This document shows, piece by piece, positions 1 through 8,938 of a DNA stretch of 64,000 nt. The stretch is from JACJXF01 sp964349045. GTDB taxonomy: Bacteria; Bacteroidota; Bacteroidia; Bacteroidales; GCA-2748055. The stretch spans positions 44,419 to 108,418 of the forward strand of contig CAYGFI010000001.1 of the NCBI GenBank assembly GCA_964349045.1, in the 5' to 3' direction. A program made the translations under genes and the position numbers. Numbering within the stretch: position 1 is the first letter of the stretch; the number at the start of each line of letters is the position of its first letter. The notes beneath the pieces are model-generated. The model was not told where the DNA came from. It did no database searches and worked only from the letters and a program-made list of their open reading frames with translations.

Positions 1-1
1 C

Positions 2-931
2 TACAACGATGATAAGCTTATTGGAGAACTGACCCAACTCCGGAAGACCGCGGAAACCCTTCTGCCGCCCTCTCCATGGCATCCTGCTGCAGAAGTAGCT
101 GTTATATACGATGAATGTTCCATTGATTATCTGAAAGGAGGTCTTCAAAATCTTCACAGTGTCTGGGCCAGGCAGCAGCGCACTGAACTGGATTCCTCCG
201 GTGTTCCTTATTCCAGATATTATACAGCTGATTTACGTGCCGGAAAAATCCCGGAAGCCAGGCTTTACATTTTTGTAAACCAGTTAAACCTCGATAATGA
301 ACTAATTACCCAGATCAATCGTCTTAAAAAGGAACAGGCTACCCTGGTATTTCTGCAAAGCACCGGTTTTGCCCAGGTAAAAAGTAATTTTTCTGAAATT
401 ACCGATACCCTGGGAATGCAGGTTCTTCACCACATAGAGGCAAGGAAGAAGTCTTCAACAATACCGGTAACTGCTACTCATCCTTTAAGAGCTTCAGCAG
501 ATTCCAACCATCAATCCCTGGATTTGGAATCACAATCTGCACTGGTAATTACGGATCCTGATGCAGAGATTCTTGCGTATTATCCGGAGACCGAACTTGC
601 CGGATTTGGTATTAAAAAACACGAAGACTGGTCGGCTGTATTTGTTGGCACACACTTATTGAATCGTCAGACCATTCATGCACTGGCAGAGTTTACAGGT
701 GCTTACCGTCTTTCTTCGTCAGGTTACGGCGTGGCTGCTGATGATAACCTATTGATGATTCATCCCCTGCAATCTGGTTCTGTTACCGTCATCATGCCTC
801 ACCCTGCTGCTTTACGGGAAGTACCTCCTGGTTCGATTAATACGGATTTTTCTTCTCAACATAAGCTCAGGCTTAAGGCAGGGACAACCTATCTTTTCAG
901 GCTGGAGAAGAAAGGCGGGCAAACTTCCTGA
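2..931 (+). CDS. C-terminal part of a large glycosidase-like protein (GH42/beta-galactosidase-like), 5' end outside window
   Basis: The reading frame is open from base 2 to the TGA at 929-931, giving 309 residues with no natural start, so the gene begins upstream of the window. The stretch 'AEVAVIYDE' followed by a short alpha/beta segment resembles the glutamine-amidotransferase-like (trimerisation) domain that follows the TIM barrel in GH42-type beta-galactosidases. The end resembles a small all-beta domain. The first internal Met at 416 is not a credible start because coding sequence clearly continues upstream. The gene is convergent with the next one, 63 bases away. The catalytic domain is not visible, so the substrate cannot be inferred. 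Confidence 0.55.
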   Translation, partial: YNDDKLIGELTQLRKTAETLLPPSPWHPAAEVAVIYDECSIDYLKGGLQNLHSVWARQQRTELDSSGVPYSRYYTADLRAGKIPEARLYIFVNQLNLDNELITQINRLKKEQATLVFLQSTGFAQVKSNFSEITDTLGMQVLHHIEARKKSSTIPVTATHPLRASADSNHQSLDLESQSALVITDPDAEILAYYPETELAGFGIKKHEDWSAVFVGTHLLNRQTIHALAEFTGAYRLSSSGYGVAADDNLLMIHPLQSGSVTVIMPHPAALREVPPGSINTDFSSQHKLRLKAGTTYLFRLEKKGGQTS

Positions 932-994
932 GAAGCAAAACATGCCAGCGGGCTATTCATTTTCCATAATGATTTCCACTGATATGGTGTTGAT

Positions 995-2968
995 TCAGTT
1001 GGATGCCCGGTATAATCCAACAACTTCGGTGGTCATCAGAAACCGGTCATAAATTCTAAGATTTGTCATCTGCTTATTTGCCAGTTGCCAAGTTGAAGCG
1101 CCGTTTGCATCGCCAAAATCATGACTGAACCAGACTGTACCACGTTCCTTTGTTTTCCCGCCGTCCTGAAATTCCCCATTGATGACTATACTGACCAGTT
1201 TGGGGTAGCCGTCAACGATAATGGAAATATCATGAGTTTTGGAAGGGTTGAGAATATTTTCGTTACTGGTCAGGGTGACTGTTTCTTTTCCATCGCTCAT
1301 CGTGAACACCAGGGTATGATCCGCTGTAAGCTCTGCTTTCACTCCTTTTTTGTTGTGGAATGCATCGATGAGAACGATGGTCCCTGTTGTTTTCCCTTTG
1401 GCGGCTTCTGGTTGAGGTAACAGACGAAAACAGATTGAAAATCCTCCATTTTCACCTGGTGAAGGCAGAATGGGTGCAGGAATTTTTGATTTGGGTTTTG
1501 CAAGATGTATTAGCAGACCGGTTTCCGGAACGCCGGAGATTTTGAACTGCTGGCTCAGGAGGTCAAAAAATGGTTCGGGGACAGGAAACGTCTTTACGTA
1601 TTCCTTATCACTGATACGTCCGATAATACCATCGGGTCCTGCACCAAATTCGGGAGTGTTCAGTCTTTCATGGGAATGATTATCGTAGCCGAGTTGATCT
1701 TTCCGGTAATGAACCAATTCCGGTTCAGAAAAGTAGAACTGATTGTTCCGCGTTTCCATATAAGCAATATAAACGAGATCACGGCCGGAGAAATCATCAA
1801 ATCCCTGAACACTATTATTATAGTAAACGAAAAATTTACGACCCTTGGGGTCGGAGGGGAATCCGTATGGTCCCTGGGGGCTTTTAACAGGCCTGCCGTC
1901 AGGGGAATAGCGCAATATGTCTGTTTTCCAGGTCTGTCCCTGGTCATTGCTTCGTGCCAGTCCGATGAATCCATAAACTGTCCGGTGGTGAAAACACCAG
2001 TGGTCATCTTCCATGATTAGCGGAGAAAAACCACCGGCAGATGAATATTCAAGGTGGGTAATACCACGTTTATCATTTGGAAGCAATTCAATTTCGAGGG
2101 TTTCTAGGCGATCATTGTTTGCGTAATTTTTAAAAAGCAGAAAAAATGCTTCGCCGTTGCCGCAACGAGGGATAGGCCCGTGTTTGGTAATCCACGTAAG
2201 CCCGTCGTCGCCCATCATTCGGTGCGGTATGGGATAACTCCAGCTTACGAAGTATTTTCCTTTAAAAAGTGTTGAACGATCAATATCGGCTACGGGTACT
2301 GGCAGCTCATATCGTTCGGAGAATTCTCCTTCCTTACTGACATATCTGAACATCACTTTACCTACCAGATGCGGGTAACAGCGGAACGGTTCCCCTTCAT
2401 GCCAGCCAAGGAATGTGGCTATATCAAGAAAATCAGTAGGCTCTTTGCTGTAGTGCATATCCTCGTCAGGTCCCCGGAAGTACATAAAATAAACCTGGTC
2501 GGTAGTAGGATGACGGAAGAACGACCCATAGGTGGTGAGTGGAGGGCCTTCCGGTTCAAGTTCGAACCAGTCACTCCAGGTTTGGCCTCCGTCAGTTGAA
2601 CGTCTGATGATAATATGCTGGCTGGGATGGCCTTCGCGACTTCTGGCCACTGTCAGGGTTCGTAAATGCACTTTGTCAGTAACTTTGTAAGTCGAAAATC
2701 CTTCCATATAACCGTATCCTTCCGGTAGGGTTCCTCCGGTCAAGCCCACAACTGGGTCACCATTTTCAAAAGCCCGCCAGTCGTCCATGCCAAACGAAGG
2801 AGGAAACACATATGGATTCCGGGGTATCTCCTCATCTGAAATATTTTTAAGGGCGCTGTCAGATGTTACATTTAACCAACCTGCTGAATTGCGGGAAGGA
2901 TCATTAAAATTTCCTGCCGATAAAGCAACTCCTGAAATGAGCAAAAGGGATAGGATATTTGTATTCAT
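995..2968 (-). CDS. Secreted sialidase-fold (BNR) beta-propeller protein with C-terminal LamG domain
   Basis: About 657 residues. A signal peptide ('MNTNILSLLLISGVALSAG') precedes a beta-propeller with Asp-boxes STDGGQTW and SNDQGQTW, and a jellyroll/LamG-type domain covers roughly the last 150 residues. The fold is that of exo-sialidases, but no FRIP motif is visible, so sialidase activity should not be assumed; it more likely acts on a polysaccharide side chain. I prefer the ATG at 2966-2968 over a GTG six bases upstream, because the signal peptide starts there. It is a paralogue of the protein at 33822-35693 (shared 'LTVAR', 'EGPP', 'TEVVGL/TEIIGL'). The IS at 2976-4282 sits immediately before its start codon and separates it from its probable operon partner 4295-8902. 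Confidence 0.75.
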   Translation of the reverse strand: MNTNILSLLLISGVALSAGNFNDPSRNSAGWLNVTSDSALKNISDEEIPRNPYVFPPSFGMDDWRAFENGDPVVGLTGGTLPEGYGYMEGFSTYKVTDKVHLRTLTVARSREGHPSQHIIIRRSTDGGQTWSDWFELEPEGPPLTTYGSFFRHPTTDQVYFMYFRGPDEDMHYSKEPTDFLDIATFLGWHEGEPFRCYPHLVGKVMFRYVSKEGEFSERYELPVPVADIDRSTLFKGKYFVSWSYPIPHRMMGDDGLTWITKHGPIPRCGNGEAFFLLFKNYANNDRLETLEIELLPNDKRGITHLEYSSAGGFSPLIMEDDHWCFHHRTVYGFIGLARSNDQGQTWKTDILRYSPDGRPVKSPQGPYGFPSDPKGRKFFVYYNNSVQGFDDFSGRDLVYIAYMETRNNQFYFSEPELVHYRKDQLGYDNHSHERLNTPEFGAGPDGIIGRISDKEYVKTFPVPEPFFDLLSQQFKISGVPETGLLIHLAKPKSKIPAPILPSPGENGGFSICFRLLPQPEAAKGKTTGTIVLIDAFHNKKGVKAELTADHTLVFTMSDGKETVTLTSNENILNPSKTHDISIIVDGYPKLVSIVINGEFQDGGKTKERGTVWFSHDFGDANGASTWQLANKQMTNLRIYDRFLMTTEVVGLYRASN

Positions 2969-2975
2969 AATCACT

Positions 2976-2990
2976 AGTGTCCGATTAAAT
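2976..2990 (+). repeat. IS left terminal inverted repeat
   Basis: AGTGTCCGATTAAAT; exact reverse complement of 4268-4282. Confidence 0.85.
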
Positions 2991-4157
2991 CCAGCTGATT
3001 TTCAGCTGTTTATTATATAGTTCTTTGACGTCTTTGTAATTCTGATTTGTAAGTAATTCATTTATAGGCGTTTTGTCAAGTAGAGATATGCTTAATATTT
3101 GTAATATTTCGTAGGTTGAGCGGTCAACTTTCAATTTGTTACGAACTAATGCAACCAGACAGTATGCAATTATTGCAGAGTAAACCTGTATTTTGACTGC
3201 ATTCAGACTCGTTCCCCAAAATGATTTAATTTTTAAATGCTGTTTTATCCATTTGAAAAATAGTTCAACTTTCCATCGGTATTTATAAAGTTGTGCTATT
3301 TCTTCTGATGCTAAACCAAAGTTGTTGGATAAAAAATCAAGTTCGTTATTCGTTTCTTCGTCGTAAAATTTAACCCGACGAAGCTTTTGCGGATACTTTT
3401 TGGAGACATAAAATCCAGTCAATGTTCCGATTTGGTCGAGCAAAACGCCATTCTTCTTATTTACTTTATTTGAATATACTCTTTGGAACTGAAGATTACC
3501 TTTCGCTCTTATTACGAAGAAGGCCGAGCATTGATTTATTTTAAAAAGTCTTGCATAATCAACATATCCACGATCGAAAATGTAATAACTTCCTGGTTCA
3601 TAATACAATAAATCCATAGCATTCATGTCATTCATTGATGCTGCAGAAACATGAATAAAATTAGGAATGGAAGTCTTTACATCATACAAGGTATGCAACT
3701 TGATTCCTCCCTTAGTTTTACGGAATTCAGCCCACCAGAAAATATTCAAACAAAGATCAATGGTTGTTGAATAAAATGCATAAATATTACCATTTATATT
3801 CAACTGAAAGTCTTGATCAACTATTGAGGATTGTCTTGCTTGATCGATGAGATAGTATGCAAAATCTTCAAAAATTCTACAGTCTCTTTTCTCATTTGAG
3901 TTTGCAAAGTTTGATCTTGAGGTTCCCTTACCAAATCCAAGGTGATAATACTTGGGTTCATGAGGCTCAATACTAATCATTAGATCTCGTAAGCTATCTC
4001 TACCGGTCAGTTGGCCAAATATCATACAGAGCAATTGGTTCCAGCAGGAAAAGTGTCTAACATGCTTATTACCATTGTATTTATCAACCAACCCATCGAA
4101 AATACGTTTTGGAAGAAAATCTGTAAGTTGTGAACAGACAAATTTACCTTTATTCAT
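2985..4157 (-). CDS. IS4-family transposase, full length
   Basis: 390 residues. It is a DDE transposase of the RNase H fold. Likely catalytic residues are D134 ('STTIDLCL'), D195 ('IFDRGYVDY') and E298. E298 lies in the IS4 signature Y291-x2-R294-x3-E298-x6-K305. The N-terminal ~75 residues resemble the DUF4372-type domain found in many Bacteroidota IS4 transposases. The frame is intact and the terminal repeats are perfect, so the copy may still be active. It is transcribed in the same direction as the host operon. Confidence 0.93.
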   Translation of the reverse strand: MNKGKFVCSQLTDFLPKRIFDGLVDKYNGNKHVRHFSCWNQLLCMIFGQLTGRDSLRDLMISIEPHEPKYYHLGFGKGTSRSNFANSNEKRDCRIFEDFAYYLIDQARQSSIVDQDFQLNINGNIYAFYSTTIDLCLNIFWWAEFRKTKGGIKLHTLYDVKTSIPNFIHVSAASMNDMNAMDLLYYEPGSYYIFDRGYVDYARLFKINQCSAFFVIRAKGNLQFQRVYSNKVNKKNGVLLDQIGTLTGFYVSKKYPQKLRRVKFYDEETNNELDFLSNNFGLASEEIAQLYKYRWKVELFFKWIKQHLKIKSFWGTSLNAVKIQVYSAIIAYCLVALVRNKLKVDRSTYEILQILSISLLDKTPINELLTNQNYKDVKELYNKQLKISWI

Positions 4158-4267
4158 GGGTTCCAGCTTTTCACAAAGCTAAAAACCAACTTTTCAATTC
4201 AAATCGACACGCAACAAAAATGCTCTACATGTCAGAAATATCAAAGGTTTCAAAGAACGTTATATAA

Positions 4268-4282
4268 ATTTAATCGGACACT
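4268..4282 (-). repeat. IS right terminal inverted repeat
   Basis: ATTTAATCGGACACT on the plus strand; exact reverse complement of 2976-2990. Confidence 0.85.
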
Positions 4283-4294
4283 TGTGACTCAACT

Positions 4295-7200
4295 TTATTG
4301 TTTAACAATCTTTTGTCTGACGGAATAGTTGTTTGTTCTTATCATTAAAAAGTATATCCCCTCAGACAGATTGCTTGTTTTTATATTTATGATTGAAGAA
4401 TTTTCATATTTCTCAGATACATTCTCTCCCATCATATTCATCAGCTTTATATATGCACCTGTTTCGCCCGGGTTTAATTGGATCGTAAGCTCAGTGCTTA
4501 CAGGATTTGGATAAATTCTGAATAAGTTTACATCAACATCTTTCAATATCGTTCCTATTTCTACAGTGATGGTATAGTTAGTTGTGGAGACTCCGTCCTG
4601 TGCGGTCACAATGATGTCTATGCTTGTGTTACCAGATAAAGGTATAAGCCCGTCCCCACTTACCGTCGATAAGGGATCGGTTTTAGTCGCAGTAAGAGTT
4701 ATGCTTGTTGTACCATAAGGAAGTGAAAGGCTGTAATCAAGCCCATCAGTAGAAAATTCCGGAGCAAATATACCCGTGTTAACACTTAATCCATCCAGGC
4801 TGGATATATCAGGAAGAATAAACACAACATCGATGGAATAAGTTGTTGTGGAAGTTCCATCTTCAGAAGTTACTACAATGTTTAAGGTTGTATCTTTTGC
4901 AAAAGCAAAGTTTCCTTCACCAGTAACTGTTGATAGCATATCGGTTTTAGTTGCTGTAACAGTCAAACTAGTTGTATTATAAGGGATTTCAAGGGCGTAA
5001 TTCAGCACATTCGACGAGAACGAAGGAGCAAGTGTTCCAATGTCAGCGCTTAATCCATCGAGGCTGGAAACGCCTTCAGGTTTTTCAAGTCCCCATTCAG
5101 AAAAGAGATATTCTTCAATCCTGATCCGGTCTGCACTGCTCATTTTGCCCCTGTACATGATGATCTCAGCAATATCACCTGAAAGCTCACCTGTTGCAGA
5201 TGCACCAGTTTTCCCCAGGTAACTTTGAACCCAGTATTCAAAGAAATTGGTTGCTCCTGGTAAGCTTGTGGAATCTCTTAAAATTTCGTTTTCAAAATAT
5301 TTGATTTGTCCGGTATTTCGTAAGTAGGTCCTTACTTTGAAATCATTCCCGGGTTTTCCAATTGAGGCTGAATTAGACCACTTCAACTGGTTCTGGTTTT
5401 CACCAATGCTCAAAGTTCCATTAACCCCGGAGTTTCCTTTGCAGAACACTGCCTGGTTTCCAGAACTTTTATGAACTGTAAAAATGGTAAAGTCTTCCGT
5501 TTCGAAAAGGGCGAGAGAACCTGATATCTCGAGGCTTTTGTGACTTGTGGACATCCACTGTTCACCTTCAAAATGGACTGTTGGATTTCCGTTTAATCCG
5601 GTCTGGTTGACAGATGGTTTCAAATCCTCATCAAACTGGTAAAAAGAGAATCTGTTCGGAGTACGATCTAACCAGGCTGAAACCTTTTCCCCTGTTAAAT
5701 CTTTTGCCGTTAACCACAAATGGATTCCGGGAATATCGGATGGAAAGAAATCCTGTTTAGCGGGTTTCGTGGGATAATCAATCCAGACAGCGCCATTGTT
5801 AAGCCACACTGACTTCCTGGTTCCAACCTGCGACATATCGATTTCAACAAATCCAATTGCTGCAGCAGGTGATTCACCTTTGAACCTGAAATCACCATTT
5901 AACGGATCGACAAAACCCGGATCAGCAACAACTGAGTTTGCGTCATCTCCTGAAGTTGCTTTCCACTGTGTAAAGCTCTGGTCTTCGTTCATTTCCTGGT
6001 CGGGAAGAGAATAATCCCAGAAAAGATTCTGGTCACCCGTGTACTGTAACTGGATATTCGGGCCGGTATCGGGACCGTTATAAAAGCTTCTTGCCCCGTT
6101 CTGTAAAACAATATTATGATTAAACTCTGTTGGTTTAATACCCAATCCCAGTGCATCTTCAGAAGTCGGAAGGCTGCTTTCATGACTGTAAAATGCCGAA
6201 CGCGTCCCAAAAGCAATAATGTTGTTTTCAATGAGGTTATAATGACTTTTTTCTTCAAATACATCCTCGTTTGAATTATAAAGAATATTATTCCGTATTG
6301 TAAAATGGGCCGTGTTATCGTCAAGGTAAATGACATCTCCATTGTAATCACGTCCCTCGATATTATAAATCAGGTTATTTTCAATAAAGGAGTAAGGCTG
6401 GTATCCGGAGGTATAAATGGCTCCCATATCGCTTAACACACCATGTCCGAGGTCATGGATCTTGTTTTGCCTTATAACATTCTTATACCCGTATGAATAA
6501 ACAGTGCTCGGGTTAGCATTGCAGGTGATTGCATTAAAGAATCCTTCCCTGATATAATTGTGTTCAATTACCATGTGTACTGTGTTAACATGCCGCATGG
6601 CTACCTCCCCGAAATAAAAGCGACCGTATCCCATGATATCATTGTCATGAAGATGATGATAACCTGTCTTTTTATAATAATTAGTAGCAGTTGTTATACC
6701 ATATACTCCTGTGGCCCCGGATCCGAGATCCCTGAAAATATTGGATGATATTTCACCTCCCATGGTACCGCTTTCGAACTCGATGCAGACATCCCCCACG
6801 TGACCGAAATAACATGCCTTAACAACAGGAACCCTTGCATCTTCAAAGGAAAGGGCACCTTCTCCATAGGTATTGTTGTTACCGGTTCCGATATGTGCAG
6901 CGATCACAGATTCAGTATGCATGAACCCGATTTTTTCAAAGGATACATCCCAGATAAATTTATTGCTGCTCCCGCTTCCATAAATTCGGAAAAGGTTCAG
7001 AAGTTTGGGTGCAATTACCTCCGTATTTTCTTTTGACTCGCCGGGATTTGGAATATAATAGAGCTTTCCCGAGGGATGGTCGAGATACCATTCGCCCGGT
7101 TCGCTCAAGGTCTCAAACACATGATCCCAGAAATATGCTGAAAGTCCGGCGCCATGAATGGCATGACTTCCAACCATTTCATGACTTGTTACATAATTCA

Positions 7201-8902
7201 AAGTAATAATACTGTTGGCAACATCAATACTTTTAACCGGCATTCGTTCGTCAAGCCATCGATGTGTGTGAACCATCTCGACATCTGCAAGATTTTTCCA
7301 GTTTTGAAAGTCTTTTGATCTTACCTTTACCCGGTCAGTATTGTTACTGATAACACCGGTGGTTGTCGGCAGGATTTCGGTTATCCGGAAAGTTCCCGTC
7401 TTTGGGAACCGGGATCTCATGGCTCTTTTCCCGTTCACGAACAATTGTTTGAAATACCAGCTTCCGGAAGCAACCTCCGGAATGTTTGTGACCCAGGCGG
7501 TTTTGCCGTTCACTGTAGTATCTCTCCAGCCGGTTATCTGTCGTCCGCCGCTCACGACCGGCATTTTGTCCACTGGCAGATCCATCCACAATGGATCATC
7601 GATATTGTTTTCAAATCCTGCCTTGATCTCTGTAGCTGCATCTCCAGTCCAGTCGCCGATAAAATGAACATTTCCACCTACCGAATTATCTACAGTTATG
7701 CGGGAGTCGAGAAAATGCCATCCCGGTAACAGATGTATTTCAACCCTGTTTTCCAGGTTTGAAAGGTTTCCAAGAATAATTTCCCTGTAATTATCGGGAG
7801 TGCCAAGTATGGGATTTGTGGTTGGTGCAGGAAATGAAGGTAACTGTATCTGATCCGGCCTGTTAAGGACTTTAACCTTATTCACCGCTGCCTGTATAGT
7901 TTTTAGAGGCTCTCCCGGAATTTCTCCTGAATTTGAGTCCAGTCCCGTTGGTGAGACATAGAATCGGATGGTATCCCGGGCGCTGAATAATGTACCGGAA
8001 CCTTTAACACTGAATGAGAATAAACTGTCAATATCGTCTGTGCCGGTAATTTGTATGACTGAAGTTCTTTGAAGAGTCTCAACCGGAGAAAACGTAATTC
8101 GTAAGGTATCTGTTCCGTCTGGTGCGATACTTAAGCTTGTATCAGATAATGTAAACCATTCATCTGAACTTTCAATCCTGAAAAGATGACTGCTTGTATT
8201 ATCTTTGTTTTCAAGCACAAAATCTTTTACCAGGTTCTGGTTAATTTCAATTGAACCGTAATCAACCATAGAGGATCCTGAGTTAAGACTCTTTCCTTCA
8301 TATCTGACATTAAGCCATGGAACACCGCCCAGGTCAATAGAATGTTGACCTAAATTATCGTAAGAAACAGTGCTGACAATCCATTGTGAGTCATCGGCAT
8401 TTGTTCCTCTTGAGTGAGCCCAGATCGTATCACCTTTGGATACTGAAGGCTTACGGATAAGAGTATGCAACTCAAGTGCACTTGTGACACCTGCAACTTC
8501 TGCATTTCGCGGATCCCCGTTAATTGCGTCAATAACCTGTCCTTCTTTTAACAACTGTATCAGGGCGGAGTTGCTTAAATACCAGATACTCCCTGAAGCG
8601 GGCCATGATGTATCAGCCTTGGCAAGAACCTCCTGGTCAGGAGGATTTGAGGGTTCGTTCCTGCATCCAACCCAAGTGGAGTAAGGTAAAATTACACCGC
8701 CGGGAAAATCAAAACGATAAGCTCCGTTCCGTATAATTGAATAAGTTTCCAATTCGACTGTATCGGCGGTGGGATTATAGATCTCAAGTGCATTGGTATA
8801 TCCGTTTGCAATATATTCTGAAAAGAAAAGAGTTCTGTCCTGGCTTTTTGCCGAAGCGAGAAATAATATGGGTAGCAGCAGTTGAAAAACCAGTTTCTTC
8901 AT
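4295..8902 (-). CDS. Giant T9SS-secreted multidomain protein: lamin-tail, beta-helix, LamG-like, two cadherin-like domains, sorting tail
   Basis: 1535 residues. Domains in order: signal peptide (1-20); lamin-tail-like domain (~25-190, 'LEIYNP'); an ASPM/DUF1573-like Ig domain (~195-300); right-handed parallel beta-helix (~310-1050) starting 'FYVSPTGLDSNSGE' with many short N-rich turns; LamG-like sandwich (~1090-1265, 'IPGIHLWLTAKDL'). Two cadherin-like beta-sandwich domains follow (~1278-1365 and ~1372-1455, each starting 'SLDGLS'), then a T9SS sorting domain (~1462-1535, 'FRIYPNPVSTELTIQL' to 'VRQKIVKQ'). It should be exported through the outer membrane and act on extracellular glycan; the helix region resembles GH141/pectate-lyase-fold enzymes. 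It is a paralogue of 51832-55680, which lacks the Ig and cadherin-like modules. Confidence 0.8.
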   Translation of the reverse strand: MKKLVFQLLLPILFLASAKSQDRTLFFSEYIANGYTNALEIYNPTADTVELETYSIIRNGAYRFDFPGGVILPYSTWVGCRNEPSNPPDQEVLAKADTSWPASGSIWYLSNSALIQLLKEGQVIDAINGDPRNAEVAGVTSALELHTLIRKPSVSKGDTIWAHSRGTNADDSQWIVSTVSYDNLGQHSIDLGGVPWLNVRYEGKSLNSGSSMVDYGSIEINQNLVKDFVLENKDNTSSHLFRIESSDEWFTLSDTSLSIAPDGTDTLRITFSPVETLQRTSVIQITGTDDIDSLFSFSVKGSGTLFSARDTIRFYVSPTGLDSNSGEIPGEPLKTIQAAVNKVKVLNRPDQIQLPSFPAPTTNPILGTPDNYREIILGNLSNLENRVEIHLLPGWHFLDSRITVDNSVGGNVHFIGDWTGDAATEIKAGFENNIDDPLWMDLPVDKMPVVSGGRQITGWRDTTVNGKTAWVTNIPEVASGSWYFKQLFVNGKRAMRSRFPKTGTFRITEILPTTTGVISNNTDRVKVRSKDFQNWKNLADVEMVHTHRWLDERMPVKSIDVANSIITLNYVTSHEMVGSHAIHGAGLSAYFWDHVFETLSEPGEWYLDHPSGKLYYIPNPGESKENTEVIAPKLLNLFRIYGSGSSNKFIWDVSFEKIGFMHTESVIAAHIGTGNNNTYGEGALSFEDARVPVVKACYFGHVGDVCIEFESGTMGGEISSNIFRDLGSGATGVYGITTATNYYKKTGYHHLHDNDIMGYGRFYFGEVAMRHVNTVHMVIEHNYIREGFFNAITCNANPSTVYSYGYKNVIRQNKIHDLGHGVLSDMGAIYTSGYQPYSFIENNLIYNIEGRDYNGDVIYLDDNTAHFTIRNNILYNSNEDVFEEKSHYNLIENNIIAFGTRSAFYSHESSLPTSEDALGLGIKPTEFNHNIVLQNGARSFYNGPDTGPNIQLQYTGDQNLFWDYSLPDQEMNEDQSFTQWKATSGDDANSVVADPGFVDPLNGDFRFKGESPAAAIGFVEIDMSQVGTRKSVWLNNGAVWIDYPTKPAKQDFFPSDIPGIHLWLTAKDLTGEKVSAWLDRTPNRFSFYQFDEDLKPSVNQTGLNGNPTVHFEGEQWMSTSHKSLEISGSLALFETEDFTIFTVHKSSGNQAVFCKGNSGVNGTLSIGENQNQLKWSNSASIGKPGNDFKVRTYLRNTGQIKYFENEILRDSTSLPGATNFFEYWVQSYLGKTGASATGELSGDIAEIIMYRGKMSSADRIRIEEYLFSEWGLEKPEGVSSLDGLSADIGTLAPSFSSNVLNYALEIPYNTTSLTVTATKTDMLSTVTGEGNFAFAKDTTLNIVVTSEDGTSTTTYSIDVVFILPDISSLDGLSVNTGIFAPEFSTDGLDYSLSLPYGTTSITLTATKTDPLSTVSGDGLIPLSGNTSIDIIVTAQDGVSTTNYTITVEIGTILKDVDVNLFRIYPNPVSTELTIQLNPGETGAYIKLMNMMGENVSEKYENSSIINIKTSNLSEGIYFLMIRTNNYSVRQKIVKQ

Positions 8903-8938
8903 AATGGATATATTTAATACGTTGAGATATCTGTAAAA

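Larger units (their letters stand above)
2976..4282. mobile_element. Insertion sequence, IS4-like, about 1.3 kb, complete
   Basis: The element carries one intact transposase and is bounded by perfect 15-bp inverted repeats (2976-2990 and 4268-4282, AGTGTCCGATTAAAT and its complement). Its exact ends are ambiguous. If the element is trimmed to 2980-4278, the flanks CACTAGTG (2972-2979) and CACTTGTG (4279-4286) form an 8-bp direct repeat with one mismatch, which could be the target duplication. It lies in what was a gap of about 20 bases between two minus-strand genes of one operon. Confidence 0.85.
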
